Assembly (NCBI GenBank): GCA_020832445.1
Contig: JAFIEO010000085.1
Span: 1-64,000 of the forward strand
Reading direction: 5' to 3'
Origin: Paracoccaceae bacterium
GTDB lineage: Bacteria; Pseudomonadota; Alphaproteobacteria; Rhodobacterales; Rhodobacteraceae
DNA length: 64,000 bases
The translations under genes were made by a program, and so were the position numbers. This document shows positions 18,994-27,774 of this stretch, piece by piece. The notes under the pieces were generated by a model. It did no database searches and was not told the DNA's origin. It saw nothing but the letters and a program-made list of their open reading frames with translations. Position 1 is the stretch's first letter; the number at the start of each line of letters is the position of its first letter.

Positions 18994-19586
18994 TGGGCAT
19001 CCTTCCATGCAGTGACGATATCGCGCGCGCGCGCGCCAACCTGTGTGGCCGTCATTCCGGGGGTGTATAATGCAGTCCCAAGGCCGAACCCTGTGGCCCC
19101 CGCCGCCAGCCAGTCCCTGAAATTCGCAGGCCCGACGCCCCCTACGGCATAGACGGGCACATCCCCCAGCACAGCGCGCATGGCATGCAGTCCCTGCGGG
19201 CCAACCAGACTGGCAGGAAACAGCTTCAGCCCGGTCGCGCCCGCGCGCATGGCAGCGAAAGCTTCTGTCGGGGTCAACACACCGGGATAGCTGTCCATCC
19301 CTGCGCGGCGGGTGGCCGAAATCACATCGACATTGCAATCGGGCGACACGACCAACTGCGCCCCCGTTGCGGCAACCTGCGCGACCTGCTGCGTGCTTAG
19401 AACAGTTCCCGCGCCGATTTGCGCGTGGCCGCCGAAAGTGGCGACCATCGCGGCAATGCTTTCCAGCGGATCGGGCGAATTCAGTGGCACCTCGATACGG
19501 GTGATACCTGCATCAATCAACGCCTGCGTCACCGCAACAGCATCGCGCGGGGTGATCCCGCGAAGAATGGCGATCAGTTCACGCAT
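18990..19586 (-). CDS. dgoA: 2-dehydro-3-deoxy-6-phosphogalactonate aldolase
   Basis: Class I aldolase of the KDPG/KHG family: splits KDPGal to pyruvate and glyceraldehyde 3-phosphate. 198 residues. The Schiff-base lysine K121 is in GLKLFPAS and the catalytic glutamate E32 is in IEVPLNSP. The EVPLNSPDP motif and the partner dgoK point to the galactose series rather than KDPG. Overlaps dgoK by 13 bases. Confidence 0.93.
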   Translation of the reverse strand: MRELIAILRGITPRDAVAVTQALIDAGITRIEVPLNSPDPLESIAAMVATFGGHAQIGAGTVLSTQQVAQVAATGAQLVVSPDCNVDVISATRRAGMDSYPGVLTPTEAFAAMRAGATGLKLFPASLVGPQGLHAMRAVLGDVPVYAVGGVGPANFRDWLAAGATGFGLGTALYTPGMTATQVGARARDIVTAWKDAQ

Positions 19587-20485
19587 GGTGTTCCCTTCTG
19601 CGGTATAAATTCACGCGCGGCGCCAAGTCCCGCAAGCGTCAGTTCGGTTGCGTCACAGGTGGTCACCGGCACCGACAGGCGCGCCAGTGCCGTTGCATAG
19701 GGCTGCGCAATAGCATGCGCCCCGATGACCGCCACGCGCTGGCCCAGCCAGTAGGGTTTCGTATTGGAAAGTTCCGCCCCGATCAGCAGGCCTGACAACC
19801 GCGCGCGGGCCACGGCAGCATCCTGCCCGTGCAACAGGGCCTCTGCGCGCAGCGCAAACAGCCGCGCCAACAGACGTTCCGGCCGCTCCATCCCCTGATC
19901 AACGCCTTGCACGAAACCATCGTCATCCCAGCCCGCAACGGTATGACGCAAAATCGAATGCTCGGACAAAAGCGCAAACATCTCTCCTGTCAGGAAGGTC
20001 TGGAAACTGACGACTTCCCCCGCGCTTAGGTGCACCCATTTGCTGTGCGTTCCCGGCAGGCAGATCACCCCGTCCCAGCCGGGGTTTTGCGCCAGAAATC
20101 CGGCGATCTGCGTTTCCTCGCCGCGCATGACATCTGCGGGCGAGGGCTGTTTCAGCCCCGGAACCACATGAACCGACAGCCGCAGATCGCGCGTTGGCGC
20201 AGCGACCAGATTATCACCCAACGGCGTGCATGGCACGGCATGATAGGGGGCCTCGACCCAGCCTTGGCGACTGCCCAGCATACCGCAGCCGATAACGGGT
20301 GTGACCTGCCCGTCTGGCAACCAGTCCGCCACCAACGCCAGAAGTGCGGGTTCAAATTCAGCGCGTTGCAACCGGGCCATGCCCTGATCCGAGTCTGCGG
20401 ACCGGAGCACGTTTTCACCGTCCATCCCCCAGACCCGCAAATGCGAGGTGCCCCAGTCGGCTGCAATCCAGTTGACGTGTGTCAT
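19574..20485 (-). CDS. dgoK: 2-dehydro-3-deoxygalactonokinase
   Basis: Phosphorylates 2-keto-3-deoxy-galactonate at C6 with ATP. The 303-residue protein fits the DgoK family: N-terminal WIAADWGTSHLRVW, middle GEETQIAGFL and LPGTHSKWVHL, and C-terminal LIGAELSNTKPYW. Together with dgoA it completes the lower De Ley-Doudoroff pathway. The start at 20485 overlaps the stop of the SDR gene by 4 bases. Confidence 0.93.
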   Translation of the reverse strand: MTHVNWIAADWGTSHLRVWGMDGENVLRSADSDQGMARLQRAEFEPALLALVADWLPDGQVTPVIGCGMLGSRQGWVEAPYHAVPCTPLGDNLVAAPTRDLRLSVHVVPGLKQPSPADVMRGEETQIAGFLAQNPGWDGVICLPGTHSKWVHLSAGEVVSFQTFLTGEMFALLSEHSILRHTVAGWDDDGFVQGVDQGMERPERLLARLFALRAEALLHGQDAAVARARLSGLLIGAELSNTKPYWLGQRVAVIGAHAIAQPYATALARLSVPVTTCDATELTLAGLGAAREFIPQKGTPCVN

Positions 20486-21246
20486 CCCGTCACCACCACG
20501 CCACCATCAATAACCAGCGCCTGACCCGTCATGGCACGACTGGCATTTGACGCCAGAAACAACACCCCGCCTGCAATATCGTCGGGTGACAGCGTGTCTG
20601 GCAGGCATTGGCGCGCCAGATGGGCATCCAGCCCTTCGGGTGTGACCCATTTTTCCAACTGTTTGGGCGTCATCACCCAACCGGGGGCCAAGGCGTTGAC
20701 GCGAATACGGTCAGGCCCGAATTCCCGCGCCAGACTGCGCGTCAACCCGTTCAGCGCCGAATTGGCACTGGTGTAAAGCGGGTATCCCGCCTGTCCCATG
20801 ATATAGCTGATCGAAGTGATGTTGATGATCGCCCCCTGCCCCATTTCCTGCATGGCCGGCATCACCGCCTGACAGGCATAGACATAGGATTTGAAATTGA
20901 TGGCCAAGGCCCAGTCCATGAAATCATCAGTGACATCGGCAAGGCTGTGGCGCTGGTCATTGGCCGCGTTATTGACCAGAATACCGACAGGGCCATGCGC
21001 CGCAGCGGCCTGTTGCGTCGCCGCGACAAGTGCCGCGCGGTCGGTGATGTCGCACGCGATGAATAACGGGCGGTTTCCGGTCGCGCCCTCCATCGCATCG
21101 CAAAAATCGGACGCGTCAGAGCGCTGGACGAAAGCCACGCGCGCCCCTTGCTTCAGGAACGCTTCGGTCAGCCCGGCACCGATGCCGGAACCGCCCCCGG
21201 TGATGAAAACCGAACTGCCCTTCAGGTCGGGATAGATAGCTGTCAT
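20482..21246 (-). CDS. SDR-family sugar 1-dehydrogenase with Lys-to-Asn change at the active site
   Basis: The 254-residue Rossmann protein has TGGGSGIG (16-23) and NNAAND (92-97), with S145 and Y158 as the expected Ser and Tyr of the SDR triad. The lysine normally four residues after the tyrosine is N162 (YTSAN, codon AAT). By context it would oxidise D-galactose to galactonolactone, but the missing lysine makes activity uncertain; some SDR subfamilies work without it. ATG 21246 follows CCGGAG. Confidence 0.8.
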   Translation of the reverse strand: MTAIYPDLKGSSVFITGGGSGIGAGLTEAFLKQGARVAFVQRSDASDFCDAMEGATGNRPLFIACDITDRAALVAATQQAAAAHGPVGILVNNAANDQRHSLADVTDDFMDWALAINFKSYVYACQAVMPAMQEMGQGAIINITSISYIMGQAGYPLYTSANSALNGLTRSLAREFGPDRIRVNALAPGWVMTPKQLEKWVTPEGLDAHLARQCLPDTLSPDDIAGGVLFLASNASRAMTGQALVIDGGVVVTG

Positions 21247-21298
21247 CGGATGCTCCGGATTGGGAAAGGAAAAGTGAGTATTTGTGGCAAGATGAAAC

Positions 21299-22651
21299 TC
21301 AGGCGGCTTTTTTCGGTCGGCACCAGTCGGGCAGCCAGTCGCCATGGGCGGCCAGCAAATCATCGACCAGTGCGCGGATCTGGCGCAGGTCCAGCTCGGA
21401 CGCAGTATGCGGATCAAGCTGGGCTGCGTGGTAGATATGGTCGCGGTCTTCTTGCAGCAGCGCCTGCACGGTCAGTTCCTGCACATTCAGGTTTGTCCGC
21501 ATCAGCGCTATCAGATGCGGTGGCAGGTCTTCAACCACTGTGGGCTGCAAACCGTTGGCATCCACCAGTGTGGGCACCTCTACCGCGGCGCCTGCGGGCA
21601 GTTGCGGGATAAACCCTGCATTGGCAACATTGCCGTAAATCACCGACGGCGTGCCGGTGACGATGGAGTCCATGATCGTGGCTGCGTATTCGTTGGACGG
21701 CTGATGCGGAATTCTGTCCGCAGATTTTAGCGCCTGCGCCTGCGCGCCCCATGCCGCGATCTGTTCTTCGCAGCGCTTGGGGTATTCATCCAGCGGGATG
21801 CGGAATTGCGCGATCAGGTCGGGGCGATGGGATTTGATGAACCACGGCACATATTCCGCGAAATGTTCAGAAGATTCGGTGACGAAATAGCCGAAATGGT
21901 CCATCACCTCATACCGGACCAGGTTCGGGCAGCGCGGGTTCCAGTGCGATTCCAGCGGGATGCGGCCTGCGGCATAGCCGTCGCGCAAGGCCGGATACAG
22001 GTCACGCCAGCCGCTGCCATCGCGCACGTCCAGCGACAGGTAGAACGCCATGTGGTTGATGCCCGCCGCGCGGTAGCGCAGATCGCCCACATCCAGCCCA
22101 AGGTCGCGCGCCAGCTCAAACGCTGTGCCTTGCACCGAATGGCACAGGCCCACTTGTTTGATGTCGGGATAGCGCGCAGTCAGCGCCCATGTGTTGATCG
22201 CCATGGGGTTGACGTAGTTCAAGAGCAGCGCATCAGGGCACAGGGTGCGCATGTCCTGCGCGATGGCCCACAGGTGCGGCACCGTGCGAAGGCCGCGCAT
22301 AATGCCCCCCACCCCAAGCGTGTCGGCAATGGTCTGGCGCAAGCCGTAAGCTTTGGGTATTTCAAAATCGGTCACAGTGCAGGGTTTATAGCCGCCGATC
22401 TGGAAGGCCACGATCACGAAATCTGCGCCGTCCAGCGCCGCGCGCCGGTCGGTCGTGGCGCTGACGCGCGCGCCCGCGCCGAGCGAGGCCACGAGTTTGC
22501 GCGCCACAAGGGCGCTTTCTTCCAGTCGGGCGCTGTCAATATCCATCAGCGCGATATGTGCGTCAGCCAGCGCAGGACGTAGCAATGCATCCCCGATCAG
22601 GTTTTTCATGAAAACGGTCGATCCCGCGCCGATAAAGGCGATTTTGGTCAT
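21299..22651 (-). CDS. melA: Alpha-galactosidase, GH4 family (MelA-like)
   Basis: NAD- and metal-dependent glycosidase that cleaves alpha-galactosides by oxidation and elimination. 450 residues. Visible are the NAD motif FIGAGSTVF (6-14), NYVNPM (145-150), the metal ligands C170 (GLCHSVQGT) and H200 (GINHMAF). The CHSV form is the alpha-galactosidase subtype of GH4 rather than the alpha-glucosidase subtype. It lies 11 bases after the stop of the permease gene. Confidence 0.88.
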   Translation of the reverse strand: MTKIAFIGAGSTVFMKNLIGDALLRPALADAHIALMDIDSARLEESALVARKLVASLGAGARVSATTDRRAALDGADFVIVAFQIGGYKPCTVTDFEIPKAYGLRQTIADTLGVGGIMRGLRTVPHLWAIAQDMRTLCPDALLLNYVNPMAINTWALTARYPDIKQVGLCHSVQGTAFELARDLGLDVGDLRYRAAGINHMAFYLSLDVRDGSGWRDLYPALRDGYAAGRIPLESHWNPRCPNLVRYEVMDHFGYFVTESSEHFAEYVPWFIKSHRPDLIAQFRIPLDEYPKRCEEQIAAWGAQAQALKSADRIPHQPSNEYAATIMDSIVTGTPSVIYGNVANAGFIPQLPAGAAVEVPTLVDANGLQPTVVEDLPPHLIALMRTNLNVQELTVQALLQEDRDHIYHAAQLDPHTASELDLRQIRALVDDLLAAHGDWLPDWCRPKKAA

Positions 22652-22662
22652 GTGACGGCCCC

Positions 22663-23511
22663 TTATTTTACTGCGCCAAGCGTCAGGCCCGCGATAAAAT
22701 GCTTCTGCATCAGGAAAAACATCATCACCGGCGGCAGGGCCGCAATAATGCTGCCCGCACTCATCATATGATAGGCGGCGCGGAACTGGCTGTTGAACGC
22801 AGTGATCCCTGCGGTCACAGGCTGGGTTTCCACCCCCTGGGTCAGCACCACGGCCCAGAAATAGTCATTCCAGATGAATGTGAAGATCAGCACTGAGAGC
22901 GCGGCAATGGCCGGGCGCATCAGCGGCAGAACCACATACCAGAAGATACGTATTTCAGACACCCCTTCGACGCGGGCGGCCTCGATCAGTTCGCGCGGAA
23001 GGGCGCGGATGAAATTGCGCATGAACAGCGTGCAGAACCCGGTCTGGAACGCGATGTGAAACAGCACCAGCCCCAGCCGCGTGTCATAAAGCCCCATATT
23101 CAGCGTCAGATCGCGCACCGGCACCATAAGAATCTGAAAAGGAACGAAATTGCCCGCGACAAACATGAAGAATATCCAGATATTGCCACGAAACCGGTAG
23201 ACCCCCAGCGCGAAGCCCGTCATGCAAGACAGCGCAACCGCACCGATGACAGTAGGCACAGTGATAAAGACCGAATTCAGCAAATAGCGCGGCATGGCAC
23301 TGTCGGTAAAGACGCGGGTGTAGTTTTCAAACCCCGCGAAACTGGACGGCAACCCCCACAGGTTGCCTTGGGTAAAATCACTGTCAGGCTTGATAGAAAA
23401 CAGCGCCACCATCAGCAGCGGCAAAAGCCACAGGATCAACGCGAAAGGCAACAGCGCCTTGTAGGTATTCTGGACAGCAGCAGAGCGGCGCTCGACAGGC
23501 GTTGGAAACAT
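22663..23511 (-). CDS. Sugar ABC transporter permease, MalG type (CUT1)
   Basis: Inner membrane subunit of 282 residues with about six hydrophobic segments. The EAA loop that contacts the ATPase is ELIEAARVEGVSEIRIFWYVVLPLMRP. It pairs with the MalF-type subunit, whose stop lies 1 base before this start. The product would import galactosides for the two glycosidases of the operon. Confidence 0.93.
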   Translation of the reverse strand: MFPTPVERRSAAVQNTYKALLPFALILWLLPLLMVALFSIKPDSDFTQGNLWGLPSSFAGFENYTRVFTDSAMPRYLLNSVFITVPTVIGAVALSCMTGFALGVYRFRGNIWIFFMFVAGNFVPFQILMVPVRDLTLNMGLYDTRLGLVLFHIAFQTGFCTLFMRNFIRALPRELIEAARVEGVSEIRIFWYVVLPLMRPAIAALSVLIFTFIWNDYFWAVVLTQGVETQPVTAGITAFNSQFRAAYHMMSAGSIIAALPPVMMFFLMQKHFIAGLTLGAVK

Positions 23512-23512
23512 C

Positions 23513-24424
23513 TTAATATCCCCGCTCTTCGCGCCACATGCGCCACAGGAAAAACGCGATATAGACCAGCATGATCAGGAACAGGATCACCGCAATCGCA
23601 GCCCCGTAGCCCATGCGAAACCCGTATTCCGACAATGACACCTCGAACATGTAATAGGCCAGAACGCGGCTGGACCCGAACGGCCCGCCATTGGTCATGA
23701 CCGAGATCATGTCGAAACTGCGCAACGCCCCGATAACCGTGACCACCACGGCGATAAATGTCGCGGGGCGCAGTTGTGGCAGGATCACATACCACAGCAT
23801 TTTCCAGCCCTTCGCCCCGTCCAGACGCGCGGCTTCTACCTGTTCGGGGTCAACAGCGTTCAGGCCCGTCAGATACAGGATCATGCAATAGGCAATCTGC
23901 GGCCAAAGCCCTGCGGCGATGATGCCATAAGTCACCGTATTCGGATTGCCCAGAATGTTCATGGGCGAGAACCCGAACATCCCGATCAAGGGATTAAACA
24001 ACCCGATAGCAGGATTGTAAAACCACGCGAAAACCAGCCCCACGACAACTTGTGAAATCACGAATGGGAAAAAGAACAGCGATTTATAAAGCCGTATGCC
24101 GCGCACCTGCTGGTTCAGAAACAACGCAATGAACAACCCCCCCGGAATGGCCAGCAAATACAGAAGCAGCCATTTCACGTTGTTGCGCAGCGACGTGTAG
24201 AAAGCGGGATCGTCAAACAGGTCTTCATAATTGCGCAGCCCGATATAGCGCGCCTCGCCCAGACCATCCCAACGGTAAAAACTGATCTGGAAACTTTGGA
24301 AAATGGGAAAGATGACGTAAAGCGCAAAAAACGCCATTCCAGGCGCCAGAAAAAGCCAGGGTGCAAGCCTGATCTGGTTGGCACTCCACCAACTGCGGGT
24401 TTGCGGGTCGCTGTTTGCGGGCAT
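23513..24424 (-). CDS. Sugar ABC transporter permease, MalF type (CUT1)
   Basis: Inner membrane subunit of 303 residues: N-terminal segment APWLFLAPGMAFFALYV and the EAA loop VEAARLDGAKGWKMLWYVILP. It forms the channel with the MalG-type subunit. A strong hairpin at 24456-24477 separates it from the upstream binding-protein gene, a layout that usually lowers permease expression relative to the binding protein. Confidence 0.93.
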   Translation of the reverse strand: MPANSDPQTRSWWSANQIRLAPWLFLAPGMAFFALYVIFPIFQSFQISFYRWDGLGEARYIGLRNYEDLFDDPAFYTSLRNNVKWLLLYLLAIPGGLFIALFLNQQVRGIRLYKSLFFFPFVISQVVVGLVFAWFYNPAIGLFNPLIGMFGFSPMNILGNPNTVTYGIIAAGLWPQIAYCMILYLTGLNAVDPEQVEAARLDGAKGWKMLWYVILPQLRPATFIAVVVTVIGALRSFDMISVMTNGGPFGSSRVLAYYMFEVSLSEYGFRMGYGAAIAVILFLIMLVYIAFFLWRMWREERGY

Positions 24425-24455
24425 GGGGCGGTTCGCCTGTCTTGGTCCGTGGTGC

Positions 24456-24477
24456 GGGGTGGCGCGAACGCCACCCC
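24456..24477 (-). terminator. Intercistronic hairpin after the galactoside binding-protein gene
   Basis: GGGGTGGCG (24456-24464) and CGCCACCCC (24469-24477) pair perfectly around a 4-base loop, TTCG on the transcribed strand. No U-run follows, so it more likely stabilises the upstream message or attenuates than ends transcription fully. Confidence 0.65.
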
Positions 24478-24498
24478 TTGGGCTGAAGATGCCCTGTC

Positions 24499-25746
24499 CT
24501 AGTCTTCGTTCACGCGCTGGCGCACACGTTCAAGCCGGTTCAGGATGGCGTCCAGATTGTCAGGCATCACCATGAATTCCTGAAACCCCTCCATCCCTGC
24601 CGACGCCAGTTCCGCATCCGTGTCACGGTCGAAGAATTGCGCGATGCCGCCGGTTGCATTCGACAGCATCTCGAACCCTGCCTGAATGAACTTGTCATCG
24701 GCCACGGTCGCATTGCGGTTGATTGGCAACTGGCCAAGTGTTTCATTCACAATGGTCTGGTTTTCCGCGCTGGCTACATATTGCAGGAACGCGCGCGCGG
24801 CTTCCTTGTTTTGCGCCTGCGCAGGAATGTGCAGCGTGTCCGTGGGTGCATCTTCTGCCATCGGAATGCCCGGCGTGATTTCGGGGAACTGGTAGAAACC
24901 AAGCTGGTCATCGGTCAAACCGGCCTCTCGCAGCGGGGCGACGACGAAATTGCCCATCAGGTAGGACACTGCATCGCCGTTCACCATGAAGGGCTGTGCT
25001 TCCTGCCATGTATAGGCCGTGTGGTCATCGATGAACGCGCCCATGTCGATCAATTCGCGCCAGTTGGCGAAAGTTTCGCGCACGCGGTCGTCTGTCCACT
25101 CCACCTCGCCCGCGGTCAGCGCCATATGGAAATCATAGCCATGTGTGCGCAGGTTCAGGTAATCGAACCAGCCGCCAGCCGTCCACAAAAACCGCGTGCC
25201 GATGGTATAGCATTTGCGACCCGAATCCAGAATGGCCTGACAGTTGGCTTTTTCTTCATCCCATGTGGTGGCCGGTGTCAGGCCCAATTCGTCATAAATA
25301 TCCTGCCGGAAATAGATGCCCCACTGATAGTAGCTATAGGGCACGCCCCATTGCTTGCCATCCAGTGTCAATGCGGGCCGCGTAGATGCAAGATCGTCCC
25401 CCATCGGCCCGTCCCACAGATCCGAGACATCCTCGAACAACCCCGCCGCCACATAAGGGCGCATGCGGTTGCCAGCATACCAGCCGTTCACATCGGGGGC
25501 ATTGGCGGTCAGGTAGTTGCGGATCTGGGTTTTGTTGGCCTCTCGGTCAATCAATGTCAGTTCGATGTTCAGGTCGGGGTGCATTTCGCCAAAACGCTCA
25601 ACCATGCCTTCCATCGCCTCTTTCGGGGCGGGGTTCTGGTCATTGAAGAAAATGCGCAGCGTGCCCGTCAACTCGGCGCTGGCCGGAAATGCCAGTGCCG
25701 TTGTCGCGGCCAACGCCGCCACCGCCCCCTTGATTGTAAACTTCAT
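24499..25746 (-). CDS. Periplasmic sugar-binding protein of a CUT1 ABC importer
   Basis: The 415-residue protein begins with a Sec signal peptide (KGAVAALAATTALAFPASA, cleavage after ASA near residue 24) and shows family 1 solute-binding features such as TLRIFFNDQNP, VNGWYAGNRMRPYVAAG and a YYQWGIYFRQDIYDELGL segment. From the operon the ligand is expected to be an alpha- or beta-galactoside. ATG 25746 is preceded by AGGGAGGAGA. First gene of the minus-strand galactoside operon. Confidence 0.92.
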   Translation of the reverse strand: MKFTIKGAVAALAATTALAFPASAELTGTLRIFFNDQNPAPKEAMEGMVERFGEMHPDLNIELTLIDREANKTQIRNYLTANAPDVNGWYAGNRMRPYVAAGLFEDVSDLWDGPMGDDLASTRPALTLDGKQWGVPYSYYQWGIYFRQDIYDELGLTPATTWDEEKANCQAILDSGRKCYTIGTRFLWTAGGWFDYLNLRTHGYDFHMALTAGEVEWTDDRVRETFANWRELIDMGAFIDDHTAYTWQEAQPFMVNGDAVSYLMGNFVVAPLREAGLTDDQLGFYQFPEITPGIPMAEDAPTDTLHIPAQAQNKEAARAFLQYVASAENQTIVNETLGQLPINRNATVADDKFIQAGFEMLSNATGGIAQFFDRDTDAELASAGMEGFQEFMVMPDNLDAILNRLERVRQRVNED

Positions 25747-25757
25747 CTTCTCCTCCC

Positions 25758-25830
25758 TAGGTTAGTTCCATTATTTGAAACCTATTTTTACATATTGAAA
25801 AAGATGGCGCGACTCGTTACGCTTTGTCAA
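25758..25830 (-). promoter_or_regulatory. Galactoside operon promoter with candidate IclR operator
   Basis: On the minus strand a perfect TTGACA lies at 25830-25825, with a weak -10 (CATCTT) 18 bases on. Downstream is the near palindrome GTTTCA-AATAA-TGGAAC (25781-25765), and around it TAGGTT and AACCTA form outer arms (25758-25763, 25779-25784). Position after the likely start site suits repression by the adjacent IclR protein. The divergent iclR promoter must lie in the same 122 bases. Confidence 0.45.
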
Positions 25831-25868
25831 GAATTAGTTTTTTGGGGTGCTTTCTTGGGGGAAGGCTG

Positions 25869-26678
25869 ATGGTTGCACGTCCTGCATCAGATGGCACAGT
25901 CGCCAAAGCACTTGACGTGCTTGACCTTGTCGCATCGTTCGGGCGGCCTGTGCGGTTTTCGGATGTCCTTGAACAAAGCTCCTTCCCGAAAGCCACGCTG
26001 TACAGGCTTTTGCAAACACTGGTCAGTCAGGGCATGCTGGCGTTTGATGCTGACCGTTCATGCTACACTATGGGAATAAGGCTTGTGCGGCTGGCGCATG
26101 TGGCGTGGGCACAAAGTTCGCTTGCGCCCATAGCGCGCCCGCATCTGGACCGGCTTTCGGCACAGGTTGGTGAAACCGTGCATCTGGCACAACTGGATCA
26201 TGCACAGGTGCTGTATGTTGACAAACGCAACGCCCGCATGCCCATTCCAATGTATTCGCAGGCGGGCAAGGTTGGTCCGGCCTATTGCACAGGTGTCGGC
26301 AAGGCAATGCTGGCCTATCTGCCCGAAGGACAATTGCCCGCCATTCTGGCGCAACAAAGCTGGCACCGGTTCACGCCCAAAACCCTTACATCCCCCGATG
26401 CACTGCAAAAGGAACTTGCGGCCATCCGTGCGCGCGGATTTGCGCTGGACGATGAAGAACATGAACCCGGCATTATCTGTGTGGCGCTTCCTGTCATGAC
26501 ATCTGGCGGGGCGGTATTGGGGGCGTTGTCGGTTACATCGACCACATCGCACACCGATCTTGATGCACTTTGCGCCTATGCGCCCCTGATCCGCGATATC
26601 GCGCGCACAATTGCGCAGGAAACCGAAACCTGGCGCTTCCCCGAAGAAGATGCACATTCCACACGCAAAAGGGCCTGA
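25869..26678 (+). CDS. IclR-family transcriptional regulator of the galactoside locus
   Basis: The 269-residue protein has an N-terminal winged helix (KALDVLDLVASFGRPVRFSD, then SFPKATLYRLLQTLVSQGML) and the IclR effector domain (MGIRLVRLAHVAW, VGPAYCTGVGKAMLAYLPE, DDEEHEPGIICVALPV). It is divergent from the binding-protein operon and 3 bases before the ATPase gene, so it likely controls both. ATG 25869 with GGGGAAGG upstream is preferred over 25824. Confidence 0.9.
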   Translation: MVARPASDGTVAKALDVLDLVASFGRPVRFSDVLEQSSFPKATLYRLLQTLVSQGMLAFDADRSCYTMGIRLVRLAHVAWAQSSLAPIARPHLDRLSAQVGETVHLAQLDHAQVLYVDKRNARMPIPMYSQAGKVGPAYCTGVGKAMLAYLPEGQLPAILAQQSWHRFTPKTLTSPDALQKELAAIRARGFALDDEEHEPGIICVALPVMTSGGAVLGALSVTSTTSHTDLDALCAYAPLIRDIARTIAQETETWRFPEEDAHSTRKRA

Positions 26679-26681
26679 ACG

Positions 26682-27737
26682 ATGTCCGGCGTCAATCTGA
26701 CCAATATCATAAAGAAATACGGCGAAACACAAGTCATCCACGGGGTGGACCTGTCGGTTGAACCCGGCGAGTTCTGCGTCTTTGTCGGCCCGTCCGGGTG
26801 CGGCAAATCCACGTTGCTGCGCATGATCGCGGGCCTTGAAGAAACAAGCGGCGGTGCCATCCGCATCGGGTCGCGCGATGTCACAAAACTGGACCCCGCA
26901 CAACGCGGTGTGGCGATGGTGTTTCAGACCTATGCCCTTTACCCGCATATGAGCGTGGCCGAAAACATGGGCTTCGGGCTGAAGATGAATGGCCACCCGA
27001 AGGACGAAATCCGCCAGAAAGTGGACCGCGCCGCCGATATTCTGAAACTGGGGGATTATCTGCACCGCAAGCCCAAGGCCTTGTCGGGCGGACAGCGCCA
27101 GCGCGTGGCAATCGGCCGTGCCATTGTGCGCGGGCCAGAGGTGTTCCTGTTTGACGAACCGCTGTCAAATCTGGATGCCGAATTGCGCGTTGAAATGCGC
27201 GTGGAGCTTGCCAGACTGCACCGCGAAATCGGCGCAACCATGATCTATGTGACCCATGATCAGGTCGAGGCCATGACACTGGCCGACAAGATCGTGGTGC
27301 TGCGCGGCGGGCGGATCGAACAGGTTGGCGCGCCGCTGGATCTGTATCGCGACCCCGATAACCTGTTCGTGGCGGGCTTCATCGGATCACCCGCAATGAA
27401 CCTGATGCCCGCGCATCGTGTCGAAGGGGGCCTGTCGGTTCCTGCGCTTGGCGCGGGCGTTATTGCGCCACCTGTGCCCGCACATGCCGGAAATGATCTT
27501 GTCGCAGGTGTGCGGCCCCAGATGATCAAGGTGATTGAAGGCAACAGCCACATTGTCGAGATGACAGAGGCACTGGGCGGCGTTTCCTTCATTCATGCGG
27601 CCACCACAGGCCAGCAAAAGCTGGTTGTCGAAACACGCGGCGATGTCACATTTCCCACAGGCGCGGCAATCGCGTTGCAGACTGATCCCGAAGGTGTCTA
27701 TCTGTTCGACCGGCAATCAGGCCACCGGTTGCGCTGA
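26682..27737 (+). CDS. ugpC: Sugar ABC transporter ATPase, MalK/UgpC type
   Basis: Drives the CUT1 importer encoded on the opposite strand. 351 residues: Walker A GPSGCGKST, Q-loop VFQTYALYPHM, signature LSGGQRQRVAIGRAI, Walker B VFLFDEPLSNLDAELR, H-loop YVTHD, and a C-terminal TOBE/OB regulatory domain. It follows the IclR gene by 3 bases. The symbol marks the family; the true substrate is probably a galactoside. Confidence 0.93.
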   Translation: MSGVNLTNIIKKYGETQVIHGVDLSVEPGEFCVFVGPSGCGKSTLLRMIAGLEETSGGAIRIGSRDVTKLDPAQRGVAMVFQTYALYPHMSVAENMGFGLKMNGHPKDEIRQKVDRAADILKLGDYLHRKPKALSGGQRQRVAIGRAIVRGPEVFLFDEPLSNLDAELRVEMRVELARLHREIGATMIYVTHDQVEAMTLADKIVVLRGGRIEQVGAPLDLYRDPDNLFVAGFIGSPAMNLMPAHRVEGGLSVPALGAGVIAPPVPAHAGNDLVAGVRPQMIKVIEGNSHIVEMTEALGGVSFIHAATTGQQKLVVETRGDVTFPTGAAIALQTDPEGVYLFDRQSGHRLR

Positions 27738-27774
27738 ACCAATACGGGGGGTGCGTCATACTGCGTTCCGCATC

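Noticed and set aside
19021-19036. Alternating CG run near the end of the lactonase start region
   Set aside because: It lies within the dgoA coding sequence as Arg/Ala codons; no reason to call a Z-DNA or regulatory element.
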